Below are positions 36,611-44,460 of a stretch of 64,000 bases of DNA, one piece after another. The notes beneath the pieces are model-generated. The model saw only the letters and a program-made list of their open reading frames with translations. It was not told the origin of the DNA and did not search any database. The DNA lies in assembly GCF_002355395.1 (NCBI RefSeq), contig NZ_AP017315.1:186001-250000 (forward strand). Reading direction: 5' to 3'. The position numbers and the translations under genes were made by a program. This stretch comes from Microcella alkaliphila. Its GTDB lineage: Bacteria > Actinomycetota > Actinomycetes > Actinomycetales > Microbacteriaceae. Positions within the stretch are counted from its first letter, which is position 1. Every line of letters starts with the position of its first letter.

Positions 36611-36934
36611 ATGTCCACCCGCGACGTCACCGACGCCACGTTCGAGGCCGAAGTTCTGAAGAGCGAGAAGACGATCATGGTCGACTTCTGGGCGCCCTGG
36701 TGCGGCCCGTGTCGCGCCGTGTCGCCGATCCTCGACCAGATCGCGAGCGAGAACGCCGACAAGATCGACATCGTCAAGATCAACGTCGACGACAACCCCG
36801 AGACCGCCATGAAGTACCAGATCACGTCGATCCCGGCGATGAAGGTGTTCCAGGGCGGAGAGGTCGTCAAGAGCGTCATCGGCGCGAAGCCGAAGCCGGC
36901 CCTCGAGGCGGACCTCGCCGAATTCCTCGCCTAA
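36611..36934 (+). CDS. trxA: Thioredoxin
   Basis: This 107-residue thioredoxin has the active site WAPWCGPCRAVSP (Cys31, Cys34) and the cis-Pro loop TSIPAMKVF. It receives electrons from the TrxB encoded just upstream. AAAGAAGGAGAG precedes the ATG. Confidence 0.97.
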   Translation: MSTRDVTDATFEAEVLKSEKTIMVDFWAPWCGPCRAVSPILDQIASENADKIDIVKINVDDNPETAMKYQITSIPAMKVFQGGEVVKSVIGAKPKPALEADLAEFLA

Positions 36935-36968
36935 ACACCCCGTTGTTTGCGCGTCATCGCGCGTTATC

Positions 36969-37001
36969 GACTCCCCCGGCGCTGGTAGCGTCGGGGGAGT
37001 C
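36969..37001. terminator. Hairpin after trxA
   Basis: Perfect 10-bp arms GACTCCCCCG / CGGGGGAGTC flank a 13-bp loop, 34 bp after the trxA stop and before the aminotransferase start. No T-tract follows, so termination may be partial. Confidence 0.5.
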
Positions 37002-37037
37002 GTGCATCCGGGCACGGCCCGCCACCACGGAGACCGC

Positions 37038-38360
37038 ATGAGCATTCCGCGCGAGGGAACATCGCTCGACCCCTGGTACGAGCAGTACGCGACGCGTACG
37101 GCCGGGCTGTCTGGCTCGGAAGTTCGCTCCCTGTTCGCCGTGGCGTCGCGCCCCGAGGTCGTGTCGCTCGCGGGGGGTATGCCGTTCGTCTCGGCACTGC
37201 CGCTTGAGTCGATCGGCTCGGCGATGGAACGCGTCATGACGGATCGCGGAGCGACCGCGCTGCAGTACGGGGCGGGGCAGGGCACCCCCGAGCTGCGCGA
37301 ACGCATCCTCGAGGTCATGGCGCTCGAGGGAATTCACGCCGGCGTCGACGACGTCGTCGTGACCACCGGCTCTCAGCAGGCCCTCGACCTGGTCGCGAAG
37401 CTGTTTCTCGACCCGGGAGACGTGGTGCTGGCCGAGTCGCCCTCCTACGTTGGCGCCATCGGCATCTTCCGCTCGTATCAGGCCGAGGTCTCGCACATCG
37501 CCGTGGACGCGGAGGGCATCATTCCCGCGGCGCTGACCGAGCGCATCCAGTCGCTCCGCGCAGCGGGTCGCCCAATCAAGCTGCTGTATCTGATCCCGAA
37601 CTTCCAGAACCCCGGGGGAGTGACACTGAGCTCGGCCCGCCGGCTCGAGATCATCGACATCGCCCGCAGCCACGGCATTCTGATCCTCGAAGACAACCCC
37701 TACGGGTTGCTGTGGTTCGATCAGGCCCCGCCGCAGGCCATGCGCAGCGTCGAAACCGACGGCATCGTGTACCTCGGCTCGTTCTCGAAGACCCTCGCTC
37801 CCGGCTTCCGCGTCGGCTGGGCACTGGCCCCGCACGGCATCCGCGAGAAGCTCGTGCTCGCGGCCGAGGCGTCGATTCTCTCGCCGAGCGTGCTCAACCA
37901 GATGGTGATCACCGATTACCTGACGAGCGCCGACTGGCGCGGCCAGATCGATGTGTTCCGCGGGCTGTACAAAGAGCGCCGCGACGCCATGATCGATGCG
38001 CTGAACCACTACCTGCCCGACCTCAGCTGGACGATGCCGGGCGGCGGGTTCTACGTCTGGCTCACGCTCTCTCCCGGGCTCGACGCGAAGGGGATGCTCC
38101 CCCGCGCCGTCAAGGAACTGGTCGCCTACACGCCCGGTACCGCCTTCTTCGCCGACGGCGCCGGCCGCCAGCACCTCCGGCTCGCGTTTTGTTACCCCAC
38201 GCCCAGCGACATTCGCGAGGGGGTTCGACGGCTTTCGACGGTCGTGCGCCAAGAGCAGGAATTGCTCGAGACGTTCGCTCCCACCGGGCCGATCGACGAG
38301 GTTCCCGCCGACGTGCGCCTCGGTAGCCACGTCATCTCCCCGCCCCCTAACCTCTCGTAG
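37038..38360 (+). CDS. PLP-dependent aminotransferase (2-aminoadipate/MocR-like fold type I)
   Basis: This 440-residue enzyme has the fold-type I aminotransferase pattern: VSLAGGMPFVSALP, LQYGAGQGTPELRE, TTGSQQALDLVAKLF, ILEDNPYGLLWF, and the PLP lysine in GSFSKTLAPGFRVGW. It lacks the GntR-type DNA-binding domain of MocR regulators. The family includes 2-aminoadipate, alanine and aromatic aminotransferases, so the substrate is open. ATG 37038 has GGAGA upstream. The Ddl-like gene begins 6 bp later, which may hint at amino-acid supply for the envelope. Confidence 0.88.
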   Translation: MSIPREGTSLDPWYEQYATRTAGLSGSEVRSLFAVASRPEVVSLAGGMPFVSALPLESIGSAMERVMTDRGATALQYGAGQGTPELRERILEVMALEGIHAGVDDVVVTTGSQQALDLVAKLFLDPGDVVLAESPSYVGAIGIFRSYQAEVSHIAVDAEGIIPAALTERIQSLRAAGRPIKLLYLIPNFQNPGGVTLSSARRLEIIDIARSHGILILEDNPYGLLWFDQAPPQAMRSVETDGIVYLGSFSKTLAPGFRVGWALAPHGIREKLVLAAEASILSPSVLNQMVITDYLTSADWRGQIDVFRGLYKERRDAMIDALNHYLPDLSWTMPGGGFYVWLTLSPGLDAKGMLPRAVKELVAYTPGTAFFADGAGRQHLRLAFCYPTPSDIREGVRRLSTVVRQEQELLETFAPTGPIDEVPADVRLGSHVISPPPNLS

Positions 38361-38366
38361 ATCGCC

Positions 38367-39341
38367 ATGTCGTCACCATCCTTGACCGCCTCCCGCGTCG
38401 TCGTTCTCGCCGGCGGCATCTCGCACGAGCGCGACATTTCGCTGAAGTCGGGCCGACAGGTCGCCGATGCTCTCACCGCGCACGGCATCGCCGTCGAACT
38501 GCGCGACCCCGACGCGTCGCTGCTACCCAGCCTCATGGCGGATCCGCCGGACGTCGTGTGGCCGGCACTGCACGGCGCGAGCGGAGAAGACGGCGCCCTC
38601 CGGGGCCTGCTCGAATTTCTCGGCCGGCCCTATGTGGGATCGCCCGCGCACGCGACACGCCTGGCGTGGGACAAGCCCACGGCGAAGTCGCTGGTCGAAC
38701 GTGCGGGGGTTCCGACCCCCCACTCCATCACCCTGACGCGTGATGCGTTCCGCGAGCTCGGCGCCGAGAGCGTGCTTGCCGTGATGGGCCAGGAGTTGCC
38801 CCCACCGCTCGCCGTCAAGCCAGCACAGGGCGGCTCGGCACAGGGCGTGAGCCTCGTCAGCAGCGATGAGGAGCTGCGCCGTGCCATGGTGCTCGCCTAC
38901 ACCTACTGCGATGTCGCGCTCGTGGAACAGCGCATCATCGGCACTGAGATCTGCATCGGCATTATCGACACCGGCGACGGGCCTGTTGCGCTGCCCGCCG
39001 TCGAAATCGAACCCAAGTCGGGCGTCTACGGGTTCGAGGCCCGTTACAACGCGGGGGAGACGACGTTCTACGCGCCGGCTCGCGTCGACGCCGCGACGGT
39101 CGACCGCGCCACCGCGGTTGCCCTCGACGCCCACCGAGCGCTGGGCCTTCGGCACCTGAGCCGCATCGACCTCATGATCGATGGCGCAGGCACCCCCTGG
39201 TTCTTGGAGGCGAGCGTCATGCCGGGGCTCACCGAAACGTCCACTCTCGCGCTGGCCCTCGAGGCAGCCGGGCACGACGTCGGGTGGGTGTATGCGGAGC
39301 TCGCCCACGCCGCTCTGCGCGACGCGGCACGGACCGTCTAG
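38367..39341 (+). CDS. D-alanine-D-alanine ligase-like ATP-grasp protein
   Basis: This 324-residue ATP-grasp protein resembles Ddl: VVLAGGISHERDISLKSGR, LHGASGEDG, PLAVKPAQGGSAQGV, LSRIDLM and MPGLTETS. In canonical Ddl the metal-binding end motif reads E-V-N-T-x-P-G; here it is Glu281-Ala-Ser283-Val-Met-Pro-Gly, so the metal-ligand Asn is replaced by Ser. It may be a paralogue with a different amino-acid or carboxylate substrate, or a diverged Ddl. It converges with parB, 4 bp apart. Confidence 0.78.
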   Translation: MSSPSLTASRVVVLAGGISHERDISLKSGRQVADALTAHGIAVELRDPDASLLPSLMADPPDVVWPALHGASGEDGALRGLLEFLGRPYVGSPAHATRLAWDKPTAKSLVERAGVPTPHSITLTRDAFRELGAESVLAVMGQELPPPLAVKPAQGGSAQGVSLVSSDEELRRAMVLAYTYCDVALVEQRIIGTEICIGIIDTGDGPVALPAVEIEPKSGVYGFEARYNAGETTFYAPARVDAATVDRATAVALDAHRALGLRHLSRIDLMIDGAGTPWFLEASVMPGLTETSTLALALEAAGHDVGWVYAELAHAALRDAARTV

Positions 39342-39345
39342 CGGC

Positions 39346-40296
39346 CTACTGGAATCCCGGCTCGCCGAGCTCGCCGAGAATACGGTTCAGGTCGCCCACC
39401 GTCGCAAAGTCGATCGTGACGGTGCCCTTGCTCCGCCCGAGCGAGACCTTGACGCGGGTGTGCAGTCGATCGCCCAGGCGCTCGGCGATCTCGTCGAGCT
39501 GTGCCTGACGCCCACCCGGCGCCGGCTTACGGGCCGGAGTTTTCTTGCCCTGACCGGCCATTTGTTGCGCTGCCGCTTCCGCCTGGCGCACCGACAGCTC
39601 CTCGTTGACGATCTTGTCCGCGAGGCGTTCCATGAGTACGGCATCTGCGGTCGACAGAATCGCGCGCGCGTGTCCGGCACTCAACACGCCGGCAGCGACA
39701 CGGCTCTGCACGGGCGTCGGCAGCTTCAACAGGCGCAGCGTGTTGGTGATCTGCGGCCGCGACCGGCCGAGGCGCTCGGCAAGCTGCTCCTGCGTGATCC
39801 CGAAGTCGTCGAGAAGCTGCTGGTACGCGCTCGCCTCTTCCAGGGGGTTCAGCTGGGCGCGATGCAGGTTCTCGAGCAGAGCATCCCGCAGCATGTTCTC
39901 GTCGCTCGTATTGCGCACGACCGCGGGAATGCTCTCGAGCCCCGCAATGGTCGATGCGCGCAGGCGCCGCTCGCCCATGATGAGCTCGTAGCGCGCCTCG
40001 CCCGGCCCCGCTCCGACCCGGTCGCGCACGACGATGGGCTGCAGCACGCCGAACTCTCGCACCGAGTGCACCAGTTCGGCGAGCTCTTCTTCGCGGAACT
40101 CTGTGCGCGGCTGCTGAGGGTTCGGAACGACGTCACCGGGGGCGACAGCGACGAGCCGCGCGCCCGGTACCTCGGTCAGTGACTCGTCCGGAGCTTGGGC
40201 CTGCGGGAAGAACACATCGACCGGGCGGTCTCCCGATCCCGTCGGGATGAGGGCGCCGATGCCGCGGCCGAGTCCTGTGCGCTTGGGTGCCGCCAT
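39346..40296 (-). CDS. parB: Chromosome partitioning protein ParB
   Basis: This 316-residue CTP-dependent clamp loads at parS sites and spreads to organise the origin. The N-terminal GLGRGIGALI tag binds ParA, the CTPase motif is MGERRLRAST, and the HTH is ITQEQLAERLGRSRPQITNTLRLL. Its start overlaps the parA stop by 1 bp. Two parS sites lie 0.9 and 1.6 kb away. Confidence 0.97.
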   Translation of the reverse strand: MAAPKRTGLGRGIGALIPTGSGDRPVDVFFPQAQAPDESLTEVPGARLVAVAPGDVVPNPQQPRTEFREEELAELVHSVREFGVLQPIVVRDRVGAGPGEARYELIMGERRLRASTIAGLESIPAVVRNTSDENMLRDALLENLHRAQLNPLEEASAYQQLLDDFGITQEQLAERLGRSRPQITNTLRLLKLPTPVQSRVAAGVLSAGHARAILSTADAVLMERLADKIVNEELSVRQAEAAAQQMAGQGKKTPARKPAPGGRQAQLDEIAERLGDRLHTRVKVSLGRSKGTVTIDFATVGDLNRILGELGEPGFQ

Positions 40297-41189
40297 CAGG
40301 CCACCGCCCCTCTCGTTGCGATCTCCGCGGCTGCCTCGAGGTACGAGAGCGAGCCGGGGGAGTTCTGGTCGTAGCTGATTACGGTTTGACCGTAGCTCGG
40401 GGCCTCACTGATGCGGACCGAGCGCGGGATCAGCGTGTCGAGCACCTGCTGGGGGAAGTGCTCGCGAACGTCGGCAACCACCTGATTGGCGAGGTTCGTG
40501 CGTGCGTCATACATCGTCAAGAGAATCGTGCTGACGCGAAGGTCAGGATTCAGGTGTCGTTCGATGAGCTGGATGCTGTTCAGCAGCTGGCTGAGGCCCT
40601 CCAGTGCGTAGTACTCGCACTGGATGGGAATAAGCACCTCGCGCGCCGCGACAAACGCATTGATCGTCAGGAGTCCGAGTGACGGCGGACAGTCGATGAA
40701 GACGTAGTGCACGGGGTCGTCAGACTCCGCGAGGTACAGCTCGACCGCCGTGCGGAGCCGCTGCTCGCGCGCGACGAGGGACACGAGCTCGATCTCGGCG
40801 CCGGCGAGGTGAATGGTGGCGGGGACGCAGAACAGCCGCTCGAACTCGGGGCTCTTCTGTACGACCTCGTCGATCGTCGCCTCGCCCACGATCACGTCGT
40901 AGACGCTCGGCGTCTCGGCACGGTGCTCCACGCCGAGGGCGGTCGACGCGTTCCCCTGGGGATCCAGGTCAATTACCAGAACGTGCGCACCCTGTCGCGC
41001 CAGGGCCGCCGCCAAGTTAACGGTCGTGGTGGTCTTGCCCACACCACCCTTTTGGTTCGCGACCGTGATAACTCGGGGGGTTTCGGGTAGGGGGAAGTTC
41101 TGCGTCTCCACCGCGCGTCGGCGGCGCGTGATGTCGGCGACCTCTCGAGCGAGGGGAGTGGACCCGTCGTAGGGAGAGTCAGTCGTCAC
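40296..41189 (-). CDS. parA: Chromosome partitioning ATPase ParA (Soj)
   Basis: This 297-residue MinD/ParA-family ATPase has the deviant Walker A motif QKGGVGKTTTTVNLA, VIDLDPQGNAST and FIDCPPSLGLLT. It forms gradients on the nucleoid that move ParB-parS complexes. It is co-transcribed with parB and reads away from rsmG, with a parS site in the gap. Confidence 0.97.
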   Translation of the reverse strand: MTTDSPYDGSTPLAREVADITRRRRAVETQNFPLPETPRVITVANQKGGVGKTTTTVNLAAALARQGAHVLVIDLDPQGNASTALGVEHRAETPSVYDVIVGEATIDEVVQKSPEFERLFCVPATIHLAGAEIELVSLVAREQRLRTAVELYLAESDDPVHYVFIDCPPSLGLLTINAFVAAREVLIPIQCEYYALEGLSQLLNSIQLIERHLNPDLRVSTILLTMYDARTNLANQVVADVREHFPQQVLDTLIPRSVRISEAPSYGQTVISYDQNSPGSLSYLEAAAEIATRGAVA

Positions 41190-41206
41190 GACTACCTTCC
41201 GGTGGA

Positions 41207-41222
41207 TGTTTCACGTGAAACA
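41207..41222. promoter_or_regulatory. parS site (exact)
   Basis: TGTTTCACGTGAAACA is the exact 16-bp palindromic parS consensus bound by ParB. It lies between parA and rsmG, 18 bp upstream of the parA start. Confidence 0.97.
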
Positions 41223-41255
41223 GTGGTGGTTGTTCGACCACTGGCGGCCACCTGG

Positions 41256-41900
41256 TCAGGAGGCCTCGACCACTGTAGCCCGAAAGAGGCGGGTCGGTTC
41301 GGGCACGACGCCCTCCCCGAGAATGAGGACCTCGGGGTCGCTGAGGCGAGCGGCGCGACGCTGCTTCACGCTCTCCGCGATCTCGCTCTCGACACGCGCG
41401 CCCTTGAGGAAAAGCATCTCCCCGCCGGCTGACAGGAGAGGGCGCGTCATGGGAACCAGTTGACGGAGAGCCTTCACGGCGCGGGCCGTCACCTGATCAA
41501 ATGGTCCGGCGTCGACGGCCTCCTCCGCGCGAGCGCGAAGCACGGTGACGTTCCGGAGCCCGAGGCGCTGAGCTTCGTCGCGCAACCACTCCGTGCGACG
41601 CTCCATCGGCTCGATGAGAATGAGCTCGACATCCGGTCGCGCGATCGCGAGCACGAGCCCGGGGAGGCCCGCACCACTGCCCACATCAGCGACGCGCGCG
41701 CCCTCGCGCAGGAAGGGGGCGACGAGTGCACAGTTCAGAATGTGGCGTGACCACAGCCGCTCGCGTTCGACGGGCCCGATGAGGCCGAGCTCTTCCCCGA
41801 CCTCTGCCAGGCGGTGTGCAAACGAACGAGCGACGTCGATGCGCGCGCCGAACAGGCCAGACGCGACCGCCGGCTCCGGCTCTACGTCGGAATGTTTCAC
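41256..41900 (-). CDS. rsmG: 16S rRNA (guanine-N7) methyltransferase
   Basis: This 214-residue SAM-dependent enzyme methylates G527 of 16S rRNA. Motifs include LWSRHILNCALVAPFL, VADVGSGAGLPGLVLAI for SAM, and VTARAVKAL. The GTG at 41900 lies inside the second parS site, with AGGA 8 bp upstream; the longer frame to 42107 enters the jag gene. It is usual between jag and parA. Confidence 0.93.
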   Translation of the reverse strand: MKHSDVEPEPAVASGLFGARIDVARSFAHRLAEVGEELGLIGPVERERLWSRHILNCALVAPFLREGARVADVGSGAGLPGLVLAIARPDVELILIEPMERRTEWLRDEAQRLGLRNVTVLRARAEEAVDAGPFDQVTARAVKALRQLVPMTRPLLSAGGEMLFLKGARVESEIAESVKQRRAARLSDPEVLILGEGVVPEPTRLFRATVVEAS

Positions 41901-41908
41901 GTGAAACG
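41893..41908. promoter_or_regulatory. parS site (15/16) over the rsmG start
   Basis: TGTTTCACGTGAAACG matches parS at 15 of 16 positions. It covers the proposed GTG start of rsmG, so the site is partly coding and partly leader. Confidence 0.9.
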
Positions 41909-41910
41909 TC

Positions 41911-42393
41911 CTAGGCGCGGCGAATGACGGTGTGGCGCTCGGCGCCCTCGCCTTCCGACTCAGACGTGAAGCCCCGCTCGGCGGCGATGTCGTGCACGAG
42001 CTTGCGCTCGTAACTCGACATCGGGGGGAGCGCTGCGGACGAGGCGCCAGCATCAATCCGCTCAACTGCGCGGTCGACCAGACGCGCGAGCTCGGTTGCG
42101 CGAGCATCGCGGGATCCCGCGATGTCGAGAATCAACCGCGAGAACTCGCCGGTCTTCACGTGCACCGCGAGGCGCGTCAGCTCCTGCAGAGCGCTCACGG
42201 TATCGGGCTTCGACAACAGACGAAGCGCATCCCGCTCGTCCGCATCGATCGAGATATAGACGCGACCGCCCCGCTCGTCGATCTCGATGTCGCCGTCGAG
42301 ATCGGCGATGTCGAGAAGCTCTTCGAGGTAATCGGCGGCGATGTCGCCTTCGTCAGCGGTCGAGGTAGGGGCGGTGCTCGTGGTTTCCGTCAT
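41911..42393 (-). CDS. khpB: R3H/KH domain RNA-binding protein Jag (KhpB)
   Basis: This 160-residue protein has a KH-like part (RVYISIDADERDALRLLSKPDTVSALQ, read in pieces) and a C-terminal R3H domain (PPMSSYERKLVHDIAAERGF). Jag proteins bind RNA and influence cell elongation. It lies between yidC (3 bp) and rsmG, in the usual ribonuclease P-insertase operon. The N-terminal Jag-N domain is absent, as in many actinobacteria. Confidence 0.92.
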   Translation of the reverse strand: MTETTSTAPTSTADEGDIAADYLEELLDIADLDGDIEIDERGGRVYISIDADERDALRLLSKPDTVSALQELTRLAVHVKTGEFSRLILDIAGSRDARATELARLVDRAVERIDAGASSAALPPMSSYERKLVHDIAAERGFTSESEGEGAERHTVIRRA

Positions 42394-42396
42394 GGC

Positions 42397-43371
42397 CTAG
42401 CGACCACCCTTCTTGTTCTGCTTCTTCGCGCGCGACTTCGATACCGGCTGTTGGCGCTGAGTCTTGATGGGTTCCTCGACGGCGACGGAGCCGCTGGCCT
42501 CGTCGGCGGGGTCGGGCAGCCCCTTCTTCTGGCGCTTCTTTGCGAGTCGAGCCTCACGGGCGAGCGCAGCCTCGCTCCCGGGCGTCGGCATGTTTCGGAT
42601 GACGATGAACTGCTGAACCATGGTCCAGATGTTCGAGACGAACCAATAGAACATGACGCCGAGGGGGAAGAAGGCTCCCGAGAAAACGAACACCAGCGGC
42701 AGCAAGTACAGCAGGATCTTCTGCTGGCGGTACATGGGGGAGTTCTTCATCTCGGGCGACTGGTTCTTCGCCATGATCTGCAGCTGGGTCAAGAACTGCG
42801 AGCCGGTCATGAGAATCACGAGCACGATCGCGATGATGATGACCGCGACGTTTCCGTCGCTCGTCGCCATGGTGAGACCGAGGGGAGCGACGCCAAAGAG
42901 GCTCGCGCTTCCGAACTCCGCTGACAGCTCCGACGTGAGGAGCCCCACACTGTCGCGCCCGGCGTAGGCGTCGTTCAGAACCGAGAACAGTCCGAAGAAG
43001 ATCGGCATCTGCAACAGCAGGGGGAGGCAGGACGACAGCGGATTCGTGCCGTGCTTCTTGTACAGGTTCATCGTCTCGCGCGACATGGCCTCACGCGAGA
43101 ACTGATCCTTCTTGCCGCGGTACTTGTCCTGAATCTTTTTGAGCTCGGGCGAGATCTCGAGCATCTTGCGCTGCGACTTGATCTGCCGCACAAACACCGG
43201 GATCAACAGCGCGCGGATGACGATGACGAGACCGACGATCGACAGAACCCACGTCACGCCAGCGGCCGACTCCAGTCCGGCCAGAGTGAGCAACGAATGG
43301 AAGCCAACGAGGATTGCCTCAATGACCCACTTAATGGGCCACAGAAGTGTTCCGAAGAAACCCAGTTCCAT
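42397..43371 (-). CDS. yidC: Membrane protein insertase YidC
   Basis: This 324-residue Oxa1-family insertase has five hydrophobic segments, from the ELGFFGTLLWPIKWVIEAIL start through the core (LIPVFVRQIKSQRKM, NPLSSCLPLLLQMPIFFGLF) to a basic C-terminal tail. It inserts and folds membrane proteins. ATG 43371 lies 7 bp after the yidD stop; the longer frame is within yidD. Confidence 0.95.
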   Translation of the reverse strand: MELGFFGTLLWPIKWVIEAILVGFHSLLTLAGLESAAGVTWVLSIVGLVIVIRALLIPVFVRQIKSQRKMLEISPELKKIQDKYRGKKDQFSREAMSRETMNLYKKHGTNPLSSCLPLLLQMPIFFGLFSVLNDAYAGRDSVGLLTSELSAEFGSASLFGVAPLGLTMATSDGNVAVIIIAIVLVILMTGSQFLTQLQIMAKNQSPEMKNSPMYRQQKILLYLLPLVFVFSGAFFPLGVMFYWFVSNIWTMVQQFIVIRNMPTPGSEAALAREARLAKKRQKKGLPDPADEASGSVAVEEPIKTQRQQPVSKSRAKKQNKKGGR

Positions 43372-43378
43372 GACGGGG

Positions 43379-43699
43379 TTATGCCTTTCTGTCGAGGACG
43401 ATGAAGCCAAAGCGGGTGAGGCGATACGGGGAGTGTTCGCGCACCGGGGGGTCATCGACCCCACCAGCGGCCCACGGGTGGCACCGCGCAAGTCGTCGCA
43501 CAGTCAACCAGCCTCCGCGAACAACGCCGTGCTGCTGGACCGACGTCAACCCGTACGCCGAACAGCTGGGGTAGTACCGACACACATCCCCGTAGAGCGG
43601 GGAGATGACCGCGCGGTACACGTGGAGGAGCGCCACGACGATGTTGCGCGGGACGAGCGCCACGAGTCGGAAGGCACGCACCAGGGGCTGGTCTGTCAC
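43379..43699 (-). CDS. yidD: Membrane protein insertion efficiency factor YidD
   Basis: This 106-residue protein has the YidD signature: YRAVISPLYGDVCRYYPSCSAYGL, with three conserved cysteines region and HPWAAGGVDDPP. It helps YidC-dependent insertion. Its start overlaps the rnpA stop by 4 bp. Confidence 0.95.
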   Translation of the reverse strand: MTDQPLVRAFRLVALVPRNIVVALLHVYRAVISPLYGDVCRYYPSCSAYGLTSVQQHGVVRGGWLTVRRLARCHPWAAGGVDDPPVREHSPYRLTRFGFIVLDRKA

Positions 43700-44034
43700 G
43701 CGTTCACCGCCCGCCGGATGGTTGTGGTCAGCTGCTCCCGCAGGGTATCCCAGCTGACCTCGGCTGCCGCTGGGAGCATGCGGATGACCACTGCAGTACC
43801 AGCCGGGATGCTCGGGGCGACGTTCGCGCAGATCGCGCGCACCCGCCGCTTGATCCGATTGCGCACAACAGCGCCCCCGACAGCTTTCGACACGATGATG
43901 CCGAAGCGGACGGGGGCGGTTTCTTCGCCGCTGCGGGCGTAGACGACGGCCGTGGGGTTTGCAGTCTTGCGCCCGCGGCGCATCGTCTCGCGGAAGTCGG
44001 AACCCGACCTCACCCGGTGGGCGCGGGCGAGCAC
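43696..44034 (-). CDS. rnpA: Ribonuclease P protein component
   Basis: This 112-residue basic protein assists the RNase P RNA in trimming tRNA 5' ends. Typical stretches are ARAHRVRSGSDFRETMRRG and KAVGGAVVRNRIKRRVRAI (RNR motif). It lies between rpmH (13 bp) and yidD. Confidence 0.95.
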   Translation of the reverse strand: MLARAHRVRSGSDFRETMRRGRKTANPTAVVYARSGEETAPVRFGIIVSKAVGGAVVRNRIKRRVRAICANVAPSIPAGTAVVIRMLPAAAEVSWDTLREQLTTTIRRAVNA

Positions 44035-44047
44035 GACGCGACGGCGC

Positions 44048-44185
44048 CTAGGCCGAGAGTTCGGTGCGGCCCTTGCGACGGCGGTTCGCGAGGATCGCGC
44101 GGCCGGCGCGGGTGCGCATGCGAAGGCGGAAGCCGTGCACCTTGGCGCGGCGGCGGTTGTTGGGCTGGAACGTACGCTTGCTCAT
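44048..44185 (-). CDS. rpmH: 50S ribosomal protein bL34
   Basis: This 45-residue, very basic protein reads [19 protein letters not shown] then [20 protein letters not shown], a standard bL34. It starts the rpmH-rnpA-yidD-yidC-jag-rsmG operon. The start ATG has GGAGA upstream. It is too short to be caught by simple length filters. Confidence 0.97.
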   Translation of the reverse strand: MSKRTFQPNNRRRAKVHGFRLRMRTRAGRAILANRRRKGRTELSA

Positions 44186-44460
44186 GATGGTCTCCTCGGC
44201 CCCTCGAGGGAGCGACGATGTGGGGTCTGCTGGCTCGTGGGCGCGCGCCGCACGGCAGAAGTCAACCGGTTAACAATAGGCTTCGCGACACCCCCGGTCA
44301 AACGGGATGGGGCGAGCCACGCATTATCGCGAGCATCAGCCACACCAGTGGTAACGACACGGCGAGAGAACTACAGTAGGCAAACGGCCTGCCAGAGGGA
44401 TGCTCGACGTCGTCCCCGCACCGTCACACCGACCTGCATCAACGAGAGGGACACTGCGCC
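44186..44460. promoter_or_regulatory. Divergent rpmH-dnaA promoter region
   Basis: This 275-bp gap must hold the rpmH and dnaA promoters. GTTAACAATA near 44268-44277 is an AT-rich island that could be a -10 region. No exact DnaA box was seen here, so dnaA autoregulation by boxes in this gap is not evident. Confidence 0.5.
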
